56,407 nt of DNA, taken from Paraburkholderia unamae. GTDB lineage: Bacteria; Pseudomonadota; Gammaproteobacteria; Burkholderiales; Burkholderiaceae. The DNA lies in assembly GCF_003268775.1 (NCBI RefSeq), contig NZ_QLSU01000050.1:1-56407 (forward strand), in the 5' to 3' direction. Position 1 is the stretch's first letter, and each line of letters starts with the position of its first letter. Positions 1 to 8,146 of the stretch are shown here, in pieces. The notes below the pieces were generated by a model. The model ran no database searches, was not told the DNA's origin, and was given only the letters and a program-made list of their open reading frames with translations. A program made the position numbers and the translations under genes.

Positions 1-87
1 GAGATGCTCATGAGCTGGGACATGATGAAGCGGCGTCTGCGCGAAGGCGTGGAGTTCTTCCGCTTCCTGCGCGCGCACGAGGCATGA
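1..87 (+). CDS. hpnJ: C-terminal end of hopanoid radical SAM protein (HpnJ-like), partial
   Basis: The window opens inside a gene; only its last 28 codons are visible, ending in the TGA at 85-87, which overlaps the ATG of the next gene in an ATGA junction. The tail reads MMKRRLREGVEFFRFL, a basic amphipathic end that I associate with the C terminus of HpnJ-type B12-binding radical SAM proteins, which build the cyclitol ring in hopanoid side chains. The hpnI and hpnL genes directly downstream support a hopanoid context. With so little sequence, HpnK or another hpn product cannot be excluded. Confidence 0.55.
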   Translation, partial: EMLMSWDMMKRRLREGVEFFRFLRAHEA

Positions 88-1352
88 TGGACCGCGCGCG
101 CGCGAAGGGGCGAACGGGCGGCATCGTTGCGATGGCCGTGATCGCGATCGCCGTCGTTCTGGCGGCGATCGAAATGGTTCATCTGGAGTTGCCGGGCTTC
201 GCGCACGTGATTCCCGCTGTGCTTGCCTTCGTGTGCGCGCTATGCGCCGTGGTCGGCATTGTTTATACCTGTACGGCCAGCGCGCTGGTCGGCCGCTTCT
301 TCGCGCGCGAAGTGGCGGTGCCGCGCGAGTTTCCGGCGGTCACGCTCGCCAAGCCGCTGCACGGCGACGAATGGCAACTGGAGCAGCATCTCGCGAGTTT
401 CTTCGAGCAGGACTATCCTGGACAAGTCCAGTATCTCTTCGGTGTTCACGACTCCTGCGACGAAGCGCTACGCGCCGTCGATCGCTTGCGCGTGCGTTAT
501 CCCGATGCGAACATCACGGTCGTGGCCGATGCGCGACTCTACGGGCCCAACCGCAAGATCGCGAATCTCGTGAACATGCTCGAACAGGCCGAGCATGACG
601 TGCTGTGCTTCGCCGATAGCGACGTGCACGTCGATCGAGACTATCTTCGCCATGTCGTCGGGGCGTTGCAGCAGCCCGGCGTCGGGCTCGTCACGACCGT
701 TTATCGCGGCCTGTGCGCGCCCGGCTTCTGGCCGCGCGTGGCGGCGTCGCTCACCAACTATCATTTCCTGCCCGGCGTCGTCACGGGGCTCGCGATCGGT
801 CGCGCGCGGCCGTGCTTCGGCCAGTCCATCGCCATGACGCGGGAGATGCTGGAGCGCATCGGCGGGCTTGCGCAGTTCTCGCATCATCTCGCCGAAGACC
901 ATGCGGTGGGCGAAGCGGTGCGCCGCGCCGGCGCCGAGGTTTCGATTCCGCCCATCCTCGTGCGCCACGCCTGCGTGGAAAACACCTTTACCAAGCTGTT
1001 CGCGCACGAGCTGCGCTGGAGCCGCACTGTTCGCGCGGCGGATCGCTCGGGGCATCTCGGCGCGGTGCTCATGCATCCGTTTGCGCTCGCCATGCTTGCC
1101 GTGGCGTTCTCGGGCGGCGCGACGCCCGCGTGGATTCTCGCCGCCGTCGCGCTGTCCGCTCGCGCGTGGCTCATCTGGCAGACCGACCGGGCGACCGGCG
1201 ACAAGACGAGCAGCCTGCTATCCTTGCCCCTTTGCGAAATGGTGCAGTTCGCGATCTATGTCGCGAGCTTTTGCTCGTCAGGCGTCGTCTGGCGCGGCAC
1301 GCGTTTTCGCGTTGACAGGAACGGCATGCTTTCGCCGGTACACGAGACCTGA
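84..1352 (+). CDS. hpnI: Hopanoid glycosyltransferase HpnI (GT2 fold)
   Basis: The 422-residue product looks like HpnI, the membrane-bound glycosyltransferase that adds N-acetylglucosamine to bacteriohopanetetrol. An N-terminal membrane segment (about residues 12-60) precedes a ceramide-glucosyltransferase-like catalytic domain. Family marks are KPLHGDEWQLEQHLASF near residue 90, a DxD-type metal motif FADSDVHV near residue 178, and an acceptor-side LRWSRTVR near residue 300. Hydrophobic segments follow at the C terminus (about 325-410). Two ATGs lie at 84 and 87; either could start translation, and the first gives an ATGA overlap with the preceding gene, suggesting translational coupling. 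The hpnL gene follows after 59 bases. Confidence 0.88.
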   Translation: MMDRARAKGRTGGIVAMAVIAIAVVLAAIEMVHLELPGFAHVIPAVLAFVCALCAVVGIVYTCTASALVGRFFAREVAVPREFPAVTLAKPLHGDEWQLEQHLASFFEQDYPGQVQYLFGVHDSCDEALRAVDRLRVRYPDANITVVADARLYGPNRKIANLVNMLEQAEHDVLCFADSDVHVDRDYLRHVVGALQQPGVGLVTTVYRGLCAPGFWPRVAASLTNYHFLPGVVTGLAIGRARPCFGQSIAMTREMLERIGGLAQFSHHLAEDHAVGEAVRRAGAEVSIPPILVRHACVENTFTKLFAHELRWSRTVRAADRSGHLGAVLMHPFALAMLAVAFSGGATPAWILAAVALSARAWLIWQTDRATGDKTSSLLSLPLCEMVQFAIYVASFCSSGVVWRGTRFRVDRNGMLSPVHET

Positions 1353-1411
1353 GTTTTACGGCAGATGAGGAAGACAATGAGACGGGAGCATCCATCAGAG
1401 AGCACCCGCAG

Positions 1412-2404
1412 ATGAAGCACATGGGACGTATCGCTGCACTGTGCGGTTTTGCGATCGCCGTGTGGCTCGTATGGCGCGATCATCCCGCCGCCGTGCTGCA
1501 ACTGCTGCGAGGCGCGGGCATGGGCCTCGTGCTGGCGGCCAGCGCGCATATCCTGCCGATGTGCGCGAACGCGTGGGACTGGCGCAGCCTCATTCGCCCC
1601 GCGCAGCGCCCGACCTTCGCGACCATGCTCAAGCTCGTATGGATACGCGAGTCGATCAACGGGTTGCTGCCCGTCGCGCGTATTGGCGGCGAGATCGTGT
1701 CGTTCCGGCTGATGGGGCGCGCGGGCGTGCGGCCGGCCACGGCGGTGGCGAGCCTCGTCGTGGACACGCAGCTCACGCTCATCAGCCAGCTCGTATTCGC
1801 GCTGGTCGCGGCCGGTTATCTGCTGGAGCATTCGTCGTCCGATACGGCGCGCTTCGTGGGCCGGCTCGCGTGGGCCATCGCGGCGCTCGCGCCGGTGCTG
1901 GTGCTCTTTGCGCTCGTGCAGCATGCGCGGCCCTTCGAGCGCGCGGCGCGCACGCTCAACCATCTCACGAGCGGCAAGGTGGTCGATCTGGTGGGCAAGT
2001 CCGCGCGCGTCGATCAATCGGTCAAGCTCATCTGGCGGCAGACCGGCGTGGTCGTGCGCTATCTGCTCATCTGGCAGACGCTGCAATGCCTCGGCTATGC
2101 GCTGGAAATCTGGATCGCGCTGCGCGTGCTCGGCACGGACGCGACGTTCATGGACGCGTTCGTGATCGAAGCGCTCATCCAGATGCTGAGCAGCATCGCG
2201 TTTCTGATTCCCGCCAATCTCGGCGTGCAGGAGGGTGGCTTCGTGCTGCTCGGCGGTCTGCTGGGCTTCGATGCACCCACCTGCCTCGCACTGGCCGGTG
2301 CGCGCCGTGTGCGCGATCTGCTGTTCTATTTGCCCGGCCTCCTCGCCTGGCAGGCGGCCGAATACGGTTGGCCCTCGAAGGGACGCGCAGGCGGCGTTCA
2401 GTGA
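1412..2404 (+). CDS. hpnL: Hopanoid-cluster membrane protein HpnL (UPF0104/LPG-synthase TM family)
   Basis: This 330-residue protein has roughly eight hydrophobic segments and the signature of the lysylphosphatidylglycerol-synthase transmembrane family: RESINGLLPVARIGGEIVSF near residues 75-94 and an IPANLGVQEGGFVLLG block near residue 265. In hpn clusters this family is called HpnL; its biochemical role is unsettled, and transport or membrane organisation of hopanoids has been suggested. The start at 1412 gives a short cytoplasmic lead before the first membrane segment. It lies 59 bases after hpnI on the same strand, so co-transcription is likely. Confidence 0.85.
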   Translation: MKHMGRIAALCGFAIAVWLVWRDHPAAVLQLLRGAGMGLVLAASAHILPMCANAWDWRSLIRPAQRPTFATMLKLVWIRESINGLLPVARIGGEIVSFRLMGRAGVRPATAVASLVVDTQLTLISQLVFALVAAGYLLEHSSSDTARFVGRLAWAIAALAPVLVLFALVQHARPFERAARTLNHLTSGKVVDLVGKSARVDQSVKLIWRQTGVVVRYLLIWQTLQCLGYALEIWIALRVLGTDATFMDAFVIEALIQMLSSIAFLIPANLGVQEGGFVLLGGLLGFDAPTCLALAGARRVRDLLFYLPGLLAWQAAEYGWPSKGRAGGVQ

Positions 2405-2500
2405 AGGCGGTGCGTGCGCTTTGCATCCGAAGCGCACGCGCCCATGACTTCATCGCCTGATTTCAATAAAAGCGCTTAAACAAAGGCAGTCCCAGGAATC

Positions 2501-3289
2501 ATGCGCGTACAGATTGCGTCCGATCTGCACCTCGATGCATTTCAATCCCGTTTTCCGCAGCGCCCGCTGCTGGAGGCGGCCGCTGGCGCTGACCTGCTCG
2601 TGCTCGCCGGGGATATTCACATCGGCGCGGGCGCTGTGGATGCCTTTGCCGACTGGCCTGTGCCGGTCGTTTATGTGAGCGGCAATCATGAAGCGTACGG
2701 AGGCGAGTACGCGCAGGTCGTGGCCGCTATCGAGCAACGCTCGGCGGGCACCCAGGTTCACTACCTTGAACGTCGCGCGATCGCTTTCGGCGACACGCGT
2801 TTTCTTGGCTGCTGCTTGTGGACCGACTACGAGCTTTATGGCGATCGCGTTCGCAGCATGGACTATGCGCGCAAGGTGAATTCGGATCACGCTGCGATTC
2901 GCGCGCGGGGCGGCGATGCATTCGGCCCTGAAGAGGCGTTGGCCGAGCATCGGCGCGCGGTGGCCTGGCTGGAGGCGGAACTGGCGAAGCCCTTCGATGG
3001 CAAGACCGTGGTGGTGACGCACCACGGCGTGTCGCCGGACTCGATTCATCCACGCTTTGATGGCCATCCGGTCAATCCGGGCTTTCTCAGCGACCTGCGC
3101 CGCCTGCTGCCGCGTGCGGATCTCTGGATCCACGGCCACGTGCACGACTCATTCGATTATCGCCATGGCAACGCGCGCGTTATCGCCAATCCGCGTGGCT
3201 ATGCGTTGAATCTCGCGTCGGCGCAAGGCGCGGAGCAATTGCAATGGGAGAACGCTGCGTTCGATCCGGCGTGTGTCGTCGAGCCGTGA
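2501..3289 (+). CDS. Calcineurin-like metallophosphoesterase
   Basis: A 262-residue cytoplasmic phosphoesterase with the full metal-binding set of the calcineurin-like superfamily: DLH at residues 8-10, GD at 37-38, GNHE at 61-64, a double histidine at 174-175, and GHVH at 212-215 preceded by His211. The substrate cannot be deduced; such single-domain enzymes act on nucleotides, phosphodiesters or phosphoproteins. There is no partner gene: hpnL ends 96 bases upstream and a reverse-strand tRNA cluster follows. An AGG-type ribosome site precedes the ATG at 2501. Confidence 0.88.
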   Translation: MRVQIASDLHLDAFQSRFPQRPLLEAAAGADLLVLAGDIHIGAGAVDAFADWPVPVVYVSGNHEAYGGEYAQVVAAIEQRSAGTQVHYLERRAIAFGDTRFLGCCLWTDYELYGDRVRSMDYARKVNSDHAAIRARGGDAFGPEEALAEHRRAVAWLEAELAKPFDGKTVVVTHHGVSPDSIHPRFDGHPVNPGFLSDLRRLLPRADLWIHGHVHDSFDYRHGNARVIANPRGYALNLASAQGAEQLQWENAAFDPACVVEP

Positions 3290-3380
3290 GTGCCACGAGG
3301 CGACGCAAAGACGTGATGCGCTGAGCAGGGAAAGCAGGGAAGGGATGACGCGTTGACCAGAACGGCTACGCGGCGGCATG

Positions 3381-3407
3381 CACTGGCTTGAAGCGATGCT
3401 GCCAGTG
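3381..3407 (-). terminator. Possible hairpin terminator of the tRNA operon
   Basis: A perfect 7-bp stem, CACTGGC at 3381-3387 pairing with GCCAGTG at 3401-3407 around a 13-nt loop, lies just past the 3' end of tRNA-Thr on the reverse strand. No clear T run follows, so it may be a processing or Rho-assisted end rather than an intrinsic terminator. Confidence 0.4.
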
Positions 3408-3414
3408 GTGCTGA

Positions 3415-3489
<75 letters not shown>

Positions 3490-3499
3490 GAAAACTGAC

Positions 3500-3575
3500 T
3501 GGAGCGGGAGACGAGTCTCGAACTCGCGACCTCAACCTTGGCAAGGTTGCGCTCTACCAACTGAGCTACTCCCGC
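3500..3575 (-). tRNA. tRNA-Gly(GCC)
   Basis: Reverse-strand cloverleaf with acceptor stem GCGGGAG/CTCCCGC, anticodon stem CAACC/GGTTG and loop TTGCCAA giving anticodon GCC (glycine, GGC/GGU). The D arm AGCTCAGTTGGTAGAGC and the T loop GTTCGAGA are standard and TCCA is encoded at the 3' end. It sits between tRNA-Asn and tRNA-Thr with gaps of 5 and 10 bases, as expected of one processed transcript. Confidence 0.96.
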
Positions 3576-3580
3576 ATGCC

Positions 3581-3656
3581 TGGCTCCCCGACCTGGGCTC
3601 GAACCAGGGACCTACGGATTAACAGTCCGGCGCTCTACCGACTGAGCTATCGGGGA
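3581..3656 (-). tRNA. tRNA-Asn(GTT)
   Basis: Reverse-strand cloverleaf with acceptor stem TCCCCGA/TCGGGGA, anticodon stem CCGGA/TCCGT (last pair non-canonical) and loop CTGTTAA with anticodon GTT (asparagine). GCCA is encoded at the 3' end. It is the first tRNA of the trio, so the operon promoter should lie just to its right. Confidence 0.96.
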
Positions 3657-3984
3657 ATCAAGGAGGCCGGATTGTACAGGAGAATTTTCGGATGTACAGC
3701 TTTTTCGTGACAAATCGTTTCGCCGGCGTTTTGCGAGCGTTTTGGGTGTGCCCGGGTGGGCATGGCGATGGCCTGGAATGCTTGTTGTCGAGCGGAAAGC
3801 GGGGTGAGGAGGGAGATGCGGCCGGGCATCCGAAGGTCATGCGGAATTCCAACATTATAGTGTTAATGTCAAAATTAATAGGCCATGAGTTAGATATTTG
3901 ACGGTTTACGTTGTATTACCTTTGATTTGGGGCATGCAAGATGACAACGAAGCGGCTCCCGGCTCGCTTCAACGCGAAGTATCG
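3657..3984. other. Gene-free stretch right of the tRNA trio with an AT-rich patch
   Basis: No convincing gene is present. The left part carries the tRNA promoter region. About 3840-3935 is far richer in A+T than the surroundings and includes an imperfect 14-base palindrome (AACATTATAGTGTT). It lies between the tRNA promoter and the 3' end of the reverse-strand hydrolase, so it contains no start region for a neighbouring protein gene. Confidence 0.5.
3671..3676 (-). promoter_or_regulatory. Candidate -10 box of the tRNA operon
   Basis: The reverse strand reads TACAAT here (5 of 6 to TATAAT), placing a start about 8 bases before tRNA-Asn. No good -35 hexamer sits at 16-18 bases; a TTGTCA lies at 3708-3713 but that is too far upstream. 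Plausible, not firm. Confidence 0.4.
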
Positions 3985-4767
3985 CTACGCACTCAACGGG
4001 AGGAGTCTGCTGATGGCGGCGGCCAATGCGTCAGGATTGTCGTACGCGATCATGTGTTCGGCGTTGGCGACGAGTTCGACCGTGCAGCCCGCCTGCTCGA
4101 ATTTCGCGATTTCATCGCTCGTAGCCGTATCGGAAAGGATCACGCCTTTTGTTGCGCTCAGATTCGCAAGCGCGTTGAGCCACTCGCTCGCATTGTCATC
4201 GAGTGCGGAGCGCGCCCAGTGATAAACGGCATACGGCGACGCGACGGGAAATGGCCCCAGCCAGGCGTCATTGCCGCCTTGCGCCTTCAATTGCGCCAGG
4301 AGTTGCGAAGAGCCGCCATCAACGAATTCGTCTTCGCTCATGGCCGTGAAGGACGAGAGCATGCTGACGCCGTAATCCGTCAGACCGGGTTGACACAAAA
4401 TGAGCGTGTCGACCTGTGCAGGCAAGCGCTGCGCCAGTTTCAAGGCGATGAACGCGCCGGCGCTATGACCAAACAGGCTCACCTTCGCGAGTCCTTGCCC
4501 GGTCACGAATCCAGAGAGCACGTCGGCTTGCGCATCGGACGTGTATTGGCCGTCTTCCGGCTTGTCACTGAAGCCCGATCCCATGAGATCGACGAGTAGC
4601 GATCTGGGTTTTGAATAGGCAACGGAAGCAATGACCGGTGGATAGTCGCTGCTCGAAGCGCATCCCAGTCCGTGAATATAAAGAAGCGGATCGAACGTCT
4701 CCGTCGCGGCATGGAGATCGAAATAGCGCAATACGTTGCCTCGATCGTCAACACTGAATGTATTCAC
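3985..4767 (-). CDS. Alpha/beta-fold hydrolase
   Basis: A 260-residue serine hydrolase. Counting from the GTG chosen here, an HGLG oxyanion-hole motif lies near residue 32, the nucleophile elbow GHSAG has Ser102, and the catalytic His is about 238 in AEHMIAYDNP. The acid is probably an Asp in the VILSDTATSDE stretch. I prefer the GTG at 4767 to an in-frame ATG at 4809 because AAGGGAG sits 5 bases before it. The substrate is unknown; esterase, lactonase and C-C hydrolase roles share this pattern. The gene is divergent from the PPOX gene across about 130 bases and has no operon partner. Confidence 0.82.
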   Translation of the reverse strand: MNTFSVDDRGNVLRYFDLHAATETFDPLLYIHGLGCASSSDYPPVIASVAYSKPRSLLVDLMGSGFSDKPEDGQYTSDAQADVLSGFVTGQGLAKVSLFGHSAGAFIALKLAQRLPAQVDTLILCQPGLTDYGVSMLSSFTAMSEDEFVDGGSSQLLAQLKAQGGNDAWLGPFPVASPYAVYHWARSALDDNASEWLNALANLSATKGVILSDTATSDEIAKFEQAGCTVELVANAEHMIAYDNPDALAAAISRLLPLSA

Positions 4768-4899
4768 ACGCGCTCCCTTGCAAATGGCGAAATGTTCGTG
4801 TGGCCCCACCGACTGCGCTCGCCTTGGATCTACCTATGGAGCCACACTTTCTCTATCGTAACCGGCATCCCAACCCCGAACCTTGAGGAAGAAAAGGTC

Positions 4900-5619
4900 A
4901 TGTCCTTCGCCGATGCCGTGAACGAGGCCGCCGCCGATACCGTGAACGAACCCGCCGCCGCGCCGTCGCAACGCACCCGTGTGCGCCGCGTGGCGCAACG
5001 CGCGCACTACGACGCGGCCACGCTGCATGCGATTCTCGACGAAGCCTATGTCTGCCATGTCGCGTTCTCCGACGAGCACGGCGTGCATTGCATCCCCACC
5101 GCATGCTGGCGCGAGGGCGATCATCTCTACATTCACGGCTCGAATGGCAGCCGCATGCTGCGGCTCGCGGCCGAAGGCGCTCAGGTGTGCGTGACCGTGA
5201 CGCACCTGGATGGCCTCGTGCTCGCGCGCTCGGCCTTCAATCACTCGATGAACTATCGCTCCGCCGTGATCTACGGCGTGTTCGAGACCGTGGAAGAGGC
5301 GCACAAGGCGGCTGTGCTCGACACCTTCATGGAGCACATCGCGCCGGGCCGCAGGCACGAAGTGCGCGCGGGCAATCGCAAGGAACTGGCCGCGACCACG
5401 GTCATGCGCATCGCGCTCGCGGAATCGGTCACGAAGATCCGCACGGGCGGCCCGAAGGACGACGAAGAGGATATGGACCGCGCAGTCTGGGCGGGCGTCT
5501 TGCCCTTGACGCTTGCGCCGTTGCCGCCGGTGGCCGATTCCGCCACTCCGCAGCGGGACGCTCCCGCCTACGTGGCGGCATGGGCGAACCGTGCGCAGGG
5601 CGACGAAACCGCAGGCTAA
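4900..5619 (+). CDS. Pyridoxamine 5'-phosphate oxidase-fold flavoprotein
   Basis: The 239-residue product has the split-barrel FMN-binding fold of the PPOX-like family (Nim-type, often annotated as flavin-nucleotide-binding protein). Typical blocks are LDEAYVCHVAFSDEHGVHCIPTACW near residue 45, LYIHGSNGSRML near 75 and LVLARSAFNHSMNYRSAVIYG near 105. The start is the ATG at 4900, preceded by GAGGAAGAAAAGG; upstream in-frame sequence does not look coding. The reaction is unknown. An FAD oxidase gene follows about 100 bases later, and a shared role in amine metabolism is only a guess. Confidence 0.82.
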   Translation: MSFADAVNEAAADTVNEPAAAPSQRTRVRRVAQRAHYDAATLHAILDEAYVCHVAFSDEHGVHCIPTACWREGDHLYIHGSNGSRMLRLAAEGAQVCVTVTHLDGLVLARSAFNHSMNYRSAVIYGVFETVEEAHKAAVLDTFMEHIAPGRRHEVRAGNRKELAATTVMRIALAESVTKIRTGGPKDDEEDMDRAVWAGVLPLTLAPLPPVADSATPQRDAPAYVAAWANRAQGDETAG

Positions 5620-5674
5620 ACGGCGCCTCTCGCGCTATCGGGATTGCGCCAATTTGCGCGCGTGAAATTGTCGT

Positions 5675-5697
5675 GCTAATTTTTCATGAAATTTAGC
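5675..5697. promoter_or_regulatory. Near-palindromic AT-rich element upstream of the FAD oxidase
   Basis: GCTAATTTT and AATTTAGC flank a central TCATGA, giving a near-perfect dyad with one extra base in the left arm. It ends 25 bases before the oxidase ATG. Its size and position fit an operator, and the XRE-cupin regulator encoded just after the oxidase is the natural candidate to bind it. No binding data are implied. Confidence 0.45.
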
Positions 5698-5721
5698 CGG
5701 CATTTATTCACGGACGCGCGC

Positions 5722-7011
5722 ATGTACGCCGAATCGACTCGCCATATCGACAGCTATTACGCACGCAACTGGCCGGGCGCGCTGCCCGAACGCTCCGCGC
5801 TGGCCGGCGACCTCGATGTCGATGTGGTGGTCGTCGGCGCGGGTTTCAGTGGTTTGCACACGGCCTTGCGGCTCGCGCTGGCGGGCCGCCGCGTGGCGGT
5901 CCTGGAGGCGAGCCGCGTGGCGTGGGCCGCGTCGGGGCGCAACGGCGGCCAGGCGCTGCCCGGCTGGTCGTGCGACATGCCGCCGTTCGAGCGGGCGCTG
6001 GGCGTGGCGGGCGCACGGGCGCTGTGGGACAGCATGCGCTGGGCGGCTGGCGAAGTGCGCGAGTTGCCGGGGCGGCACGGTTTCGATATCGACTATCGGC
6101 CGGGCAGCTTGTGGGCGGCGGTGAAGGCCGCGCGGGTCGGCATGCTCGAAGCCGCGCGCGACGAGGCGGCGCACAAGTGGGGCTACGACAGGCTGCGCTT
6201 CATTCCCGAGGCCGAGATGCCCGAATGGATCGGCAGCCGCCGTTATCGCGCGGCGCTCTACGATCCCGAGGCCGGGCATCTCGATCCGCTCAAGCTCGCG
6301 TTCGGTCTTGCCGCCGCCATCGAACGCGCGGGCGGCGCGATTTTCGAACAGAGCCGCGTGCTCGCCTGGCGCGAAACGCAAAGCGGCTATACGGTGAGCA
6401 CGCGCGAGGGCGCGGTGCGCGCCGCCACGCTGGTGCTCGCCTGCAACGCCTATATCGACCGGCTCGACAGCGAACTAGCGAGCCGGGTGCTGCCGGTGGG
6501 CACCTGGCAGATCGCGACGCACCGCCTCGATCCCGATCTCGCCCACTCGCTCCTGCCACGCAACAGTTGCGTGATCGACAATCAGTTCGTGCCCGACTAC
6601 TTTCGCCTGAGCCCCGATCATCGACTGCTGTTTGGCGGCGCATGCACCTATCTGGGCGGCATTCCCAAGGACATCGGCGCGGCGATCCGGCCCAGTCTCG
6701 AACGCGCATTTCCGCAGTTGCGCGGCGTCGGTTTCGAGTACGCATGGGGCGGTCATATCGACATCAGCATCCGCCGCACGCCCGATGTGGGCCACGAGCG
6801 CGATCGATACTGGTTACAGGGGTTTTCCGGTCACGGCATTCTGCCCACGCTCGCGGCGGCGCGCGCCGTGGCCGATGCCATCCTCGGCGAGACGCGCTTG
6901 CTCTCGCTCTACGAGCGCCTTCATAATCCGCGCTTTCCGGGCGGCGAGCGGCTCGCCGCGCCGCTGGAGGCGCTCGGCAAGCTGTGGTATCGCCTGCGCG
7001 ACGTCGTGTGA
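5722..7011 (+). CDS. puuB: FAD-dependent amine oxidoreductase, gamma-glutamylputrescine oxidase (PuuB) type
   Basis: A 429-residue DAO-family flavoenzyme. It opens with the PuuB-like MYAESTRHIDSYYARN, then a Rossmann dinucleotide motif VVVGAGFSGLHTALRLA near residue 35 and ASGRNGGQ near residue 73. A GFSGHGILPT FAD-contact motif lies near residue 380. The family oxidises gamma-glutamylputrescine or similar secondary amines, releasing peroxide and ammonia. The ATG at 5722 fits the family N terminus better than the in-frame ATG at 5686, which falls inside the dyad element. A PuuR-like regulator follows 13 bases later, but no other puu gene is present, so the substrate is inferred. Confidence 0.82.
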   Translation: MYAESTRHIDSYYARNWPGALPERSALAGDLDVDVVVVGAGFSGLHTALRLALAGRRVAVLEASRVAWAASGRNGGQALPGWSCDMPPFERALGVAGARALWDSMRWAAGEVRELPGRHGFDIDYRPGSLWAAVKAARVGMLEAARDEAAHKWGYDRLRFIPEAEMPEWIGSRRYRAALYDPEAGHLDPLKLAFGLAAAIERAGGAIFEQSRVLAWRETQSGYTVSTREGAVRAATLVLACNAYIDRLDSELASRVLPVGTWQIATHRLDPDLAHSLLPRNSCVIDNQFVPDYFRLSPDHRLLFGGACTYLGGIPKDIGAAIRPSLERAFPQLRGVGFEYAWGGHIDISIRRTPDVGHERDRYWLQGFSGHGILPTLAAARAVADAILGETRLLSLYERLHNPRFPGGERLAAPLEALGKLWYRLRDVV

Positions 7012-7024
7012 CGGAGATTCCCGC

Positions 7025-7579
7025 ATGGACAGGCAGGACGAAATAGAAGGCCTCGCGATCCTGATTCGCGACCTGCGCAAGCACAAGAAGGTGACGCTCG
7101 CGGACCTCGCGAAAAAGATCGGGCGCTCGGTCGGCTTTCTTTCGCAGGTCGAGCGCGGTCTTTCGCAACCCACGGTGGCCGACCTCACGGCTATCGGCGA
7201 GGCGCTGCAAACGCCCACCACGTACTTCTACAGCGTGAGCATGCCGCGCGCGCTGCCCTGGGTCACGCGGCCGGGCGAGCGGCGCACGCTCTACTATGGC
7301 GGCGGCATCACGGACGTGCTGGTTTCGCCGAGCATGTCCTCGGGTTTTTCGATGCTGGAGAGCCGGCTCGACCCTGGCGCGACGAGCGGAGAGCGCCCCG
7401 TGGACGACAGCGACGAGCAGGGCGGCTTCGTGCTCGAAGGCGAGCTCACGATCTGGCTGGACGATGACGAGCCGGTGACGCTGCGCCCCAACGACAGTTT
7501 CCAGTTGCCTGCGCGCCGACGTTTTCGCTATGCCAACCTCACCGAGGAACCGGCACGCGTGCTGTGGGTGTTTACGTGA
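7025..7579 (+). CDS. XRE-family regulator with C-terminal cupin domain (PuuR-like)
   Basis: This 184-residue regulator has an N-terminal helix-turn-helix (about residues 10-65, with KKVTLADLAKKIGRSVGFLSQVERGLSQPTVADL) and a C-terminal cupin (about 110-183, GGFVLEGELTIWLDDDEPVTL). The architecture matches PuuR and other repressors of polyamine or amino-acid catabolism, where the cupin senses a small molecule. It follows the FAD oxidase by 13 bases and is likely co-transcribed with it, making autoregulation through the dyad at 5675-5697 attractive. The effector is not evident from sequence. Confidence 0.88.
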   Translation: MDRQDEIEGLAILIRDLRKHKKVTLADLAKKIGRSVGFLSQVERGLSQPTVADLTAIGEALQTPTTYFYSVSMPRALPWVTRPGERRTLYYGGGITDVLVSPSMSSGFSMLESRLDPGATSGERPVDDSDEQGGFVLEGELTIWLDDDEPVTLRPNDSFQLPARRRFRYANLTEEPARVLWVFT

Positions 7580-7587
7580 GCCGGAAT

Positions 7588-7630
7588 GCACGGCCCTGCA
7601 TCAATGATCAGCATGACTGATCAATCGTGC
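7588..7630 (+). terminator. Nested hairpin after the XRE-cupin gene
   Basis: A 7-bp stem TGATCAG (7605-7611) / CTGATCA (7617-7623) with a 5-base loop is enclosed by GCACG (7588-7592) / CGTGC (7626-7630). It begins 8 bases after the stop codon. No T run follows, so it may be a Rho-assisted end, an mRNA-stabilising hairpin or an operator. Confidence 0.45.
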
Positions 7631-8146
7631 GGTAAGCGATGAAACGCCGTTCTGCGCGCATGGGTTCAAGGTGAGACGCGCGCGCGCCGTCCCGCGTTGC
7701 TCAATCGAAAGGCGCGATCACGCTTTCGTCAGTCGCCGTGCCGCTGGCTGGCCCCCGGCCATAAGCCAGCCACGCAAAGCGCAAAAAATTGCCTTCCCAA
7801 CCGGCCCGGCGTTTTTTCCGTTAAAGGCGGTTAAAGGAATCGAGATCAAAGATTACTGCCGATTTCCGCAATTGAGCGGCTTCATCTGCACGAATCATTC
7901 CCGCGCCCAATCTACCGTAAAGCCGAAGATTTGTCGTTTTTGTGCATTTTTGCCAATTTTTTACGCGGTTTTGTCTACACACTGTCTTCGTGTTGTGCTA
8001 TTCATTCGCCTTTCGCCATCACTCGGGCGAAAGGCCAAACACGCGCCGGACGGGCCGCCAACGCGTTTCCATATGCAACGCGATTTGCCTGTTTCGCGCG
8101 CGTGAGGTAGGGTATGCAGGTTTTCTCAACTCAACACAGGTAGCAG
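7631..8146. other. Intergenic region upstream of the HU gene
   Basis: No supported gene; the longest open frame (144 codons from 7671) has arbitrary composition and no ribosome site. The stretch 7780-8020 is clearly AT-richer than its surroundings. It holds two GTTAAAGG copies at 7820-7827 and 7830-7837, spaced one helical turn apart. The right end contains the likely HU promoter. A long AT-rich leader is reasonable for a growth-regulated nucleoid-protein gene. Confidence 0.5.
8085..8113 (+). promoter_or_regulatory. Candidate promoter of the HU gene
   Basis: TTGCCT at 8085-8090 and TAGGGT at 8108-8113 are separated by 17 bases and lie 34 bases before the HU start codon. The -35 matches 4 of 6 and the -10 only 3 of 6 consensus bases, so this is tentative. 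Confidence 0.35.

Noticed and set aside
1256..2437. A 393-codon reverse frame across hpnL
   Set aside because: It lacks hydrophobic or domain patterns, whereas the forward frame is a clear multi-span membrane protein.
3708..3713. TTGTCA on the reverse strand as the -35 of the tRNA operon
   Set aside because: It is 31 bases from the TACAAT box, too far for one promoter.
3692..3901. A 69-codon frame right of the tRNA trio
   Set aside because: It runs across the tRNA promoter region and the AT-rich patch with no ribosome site or family likeness.
3949..3970. GAAGCG/CGCTTC stem as terminator of the hydrolase gene
   Set aside because: Short stem with a 10-base loop and no T run on the relevant strand; not better than chance.
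7671..8105. A 144-codon frame upstream of HU
   Set aside because: No ribosome site, no recognisable family, and composition that shifts with the local AT content.
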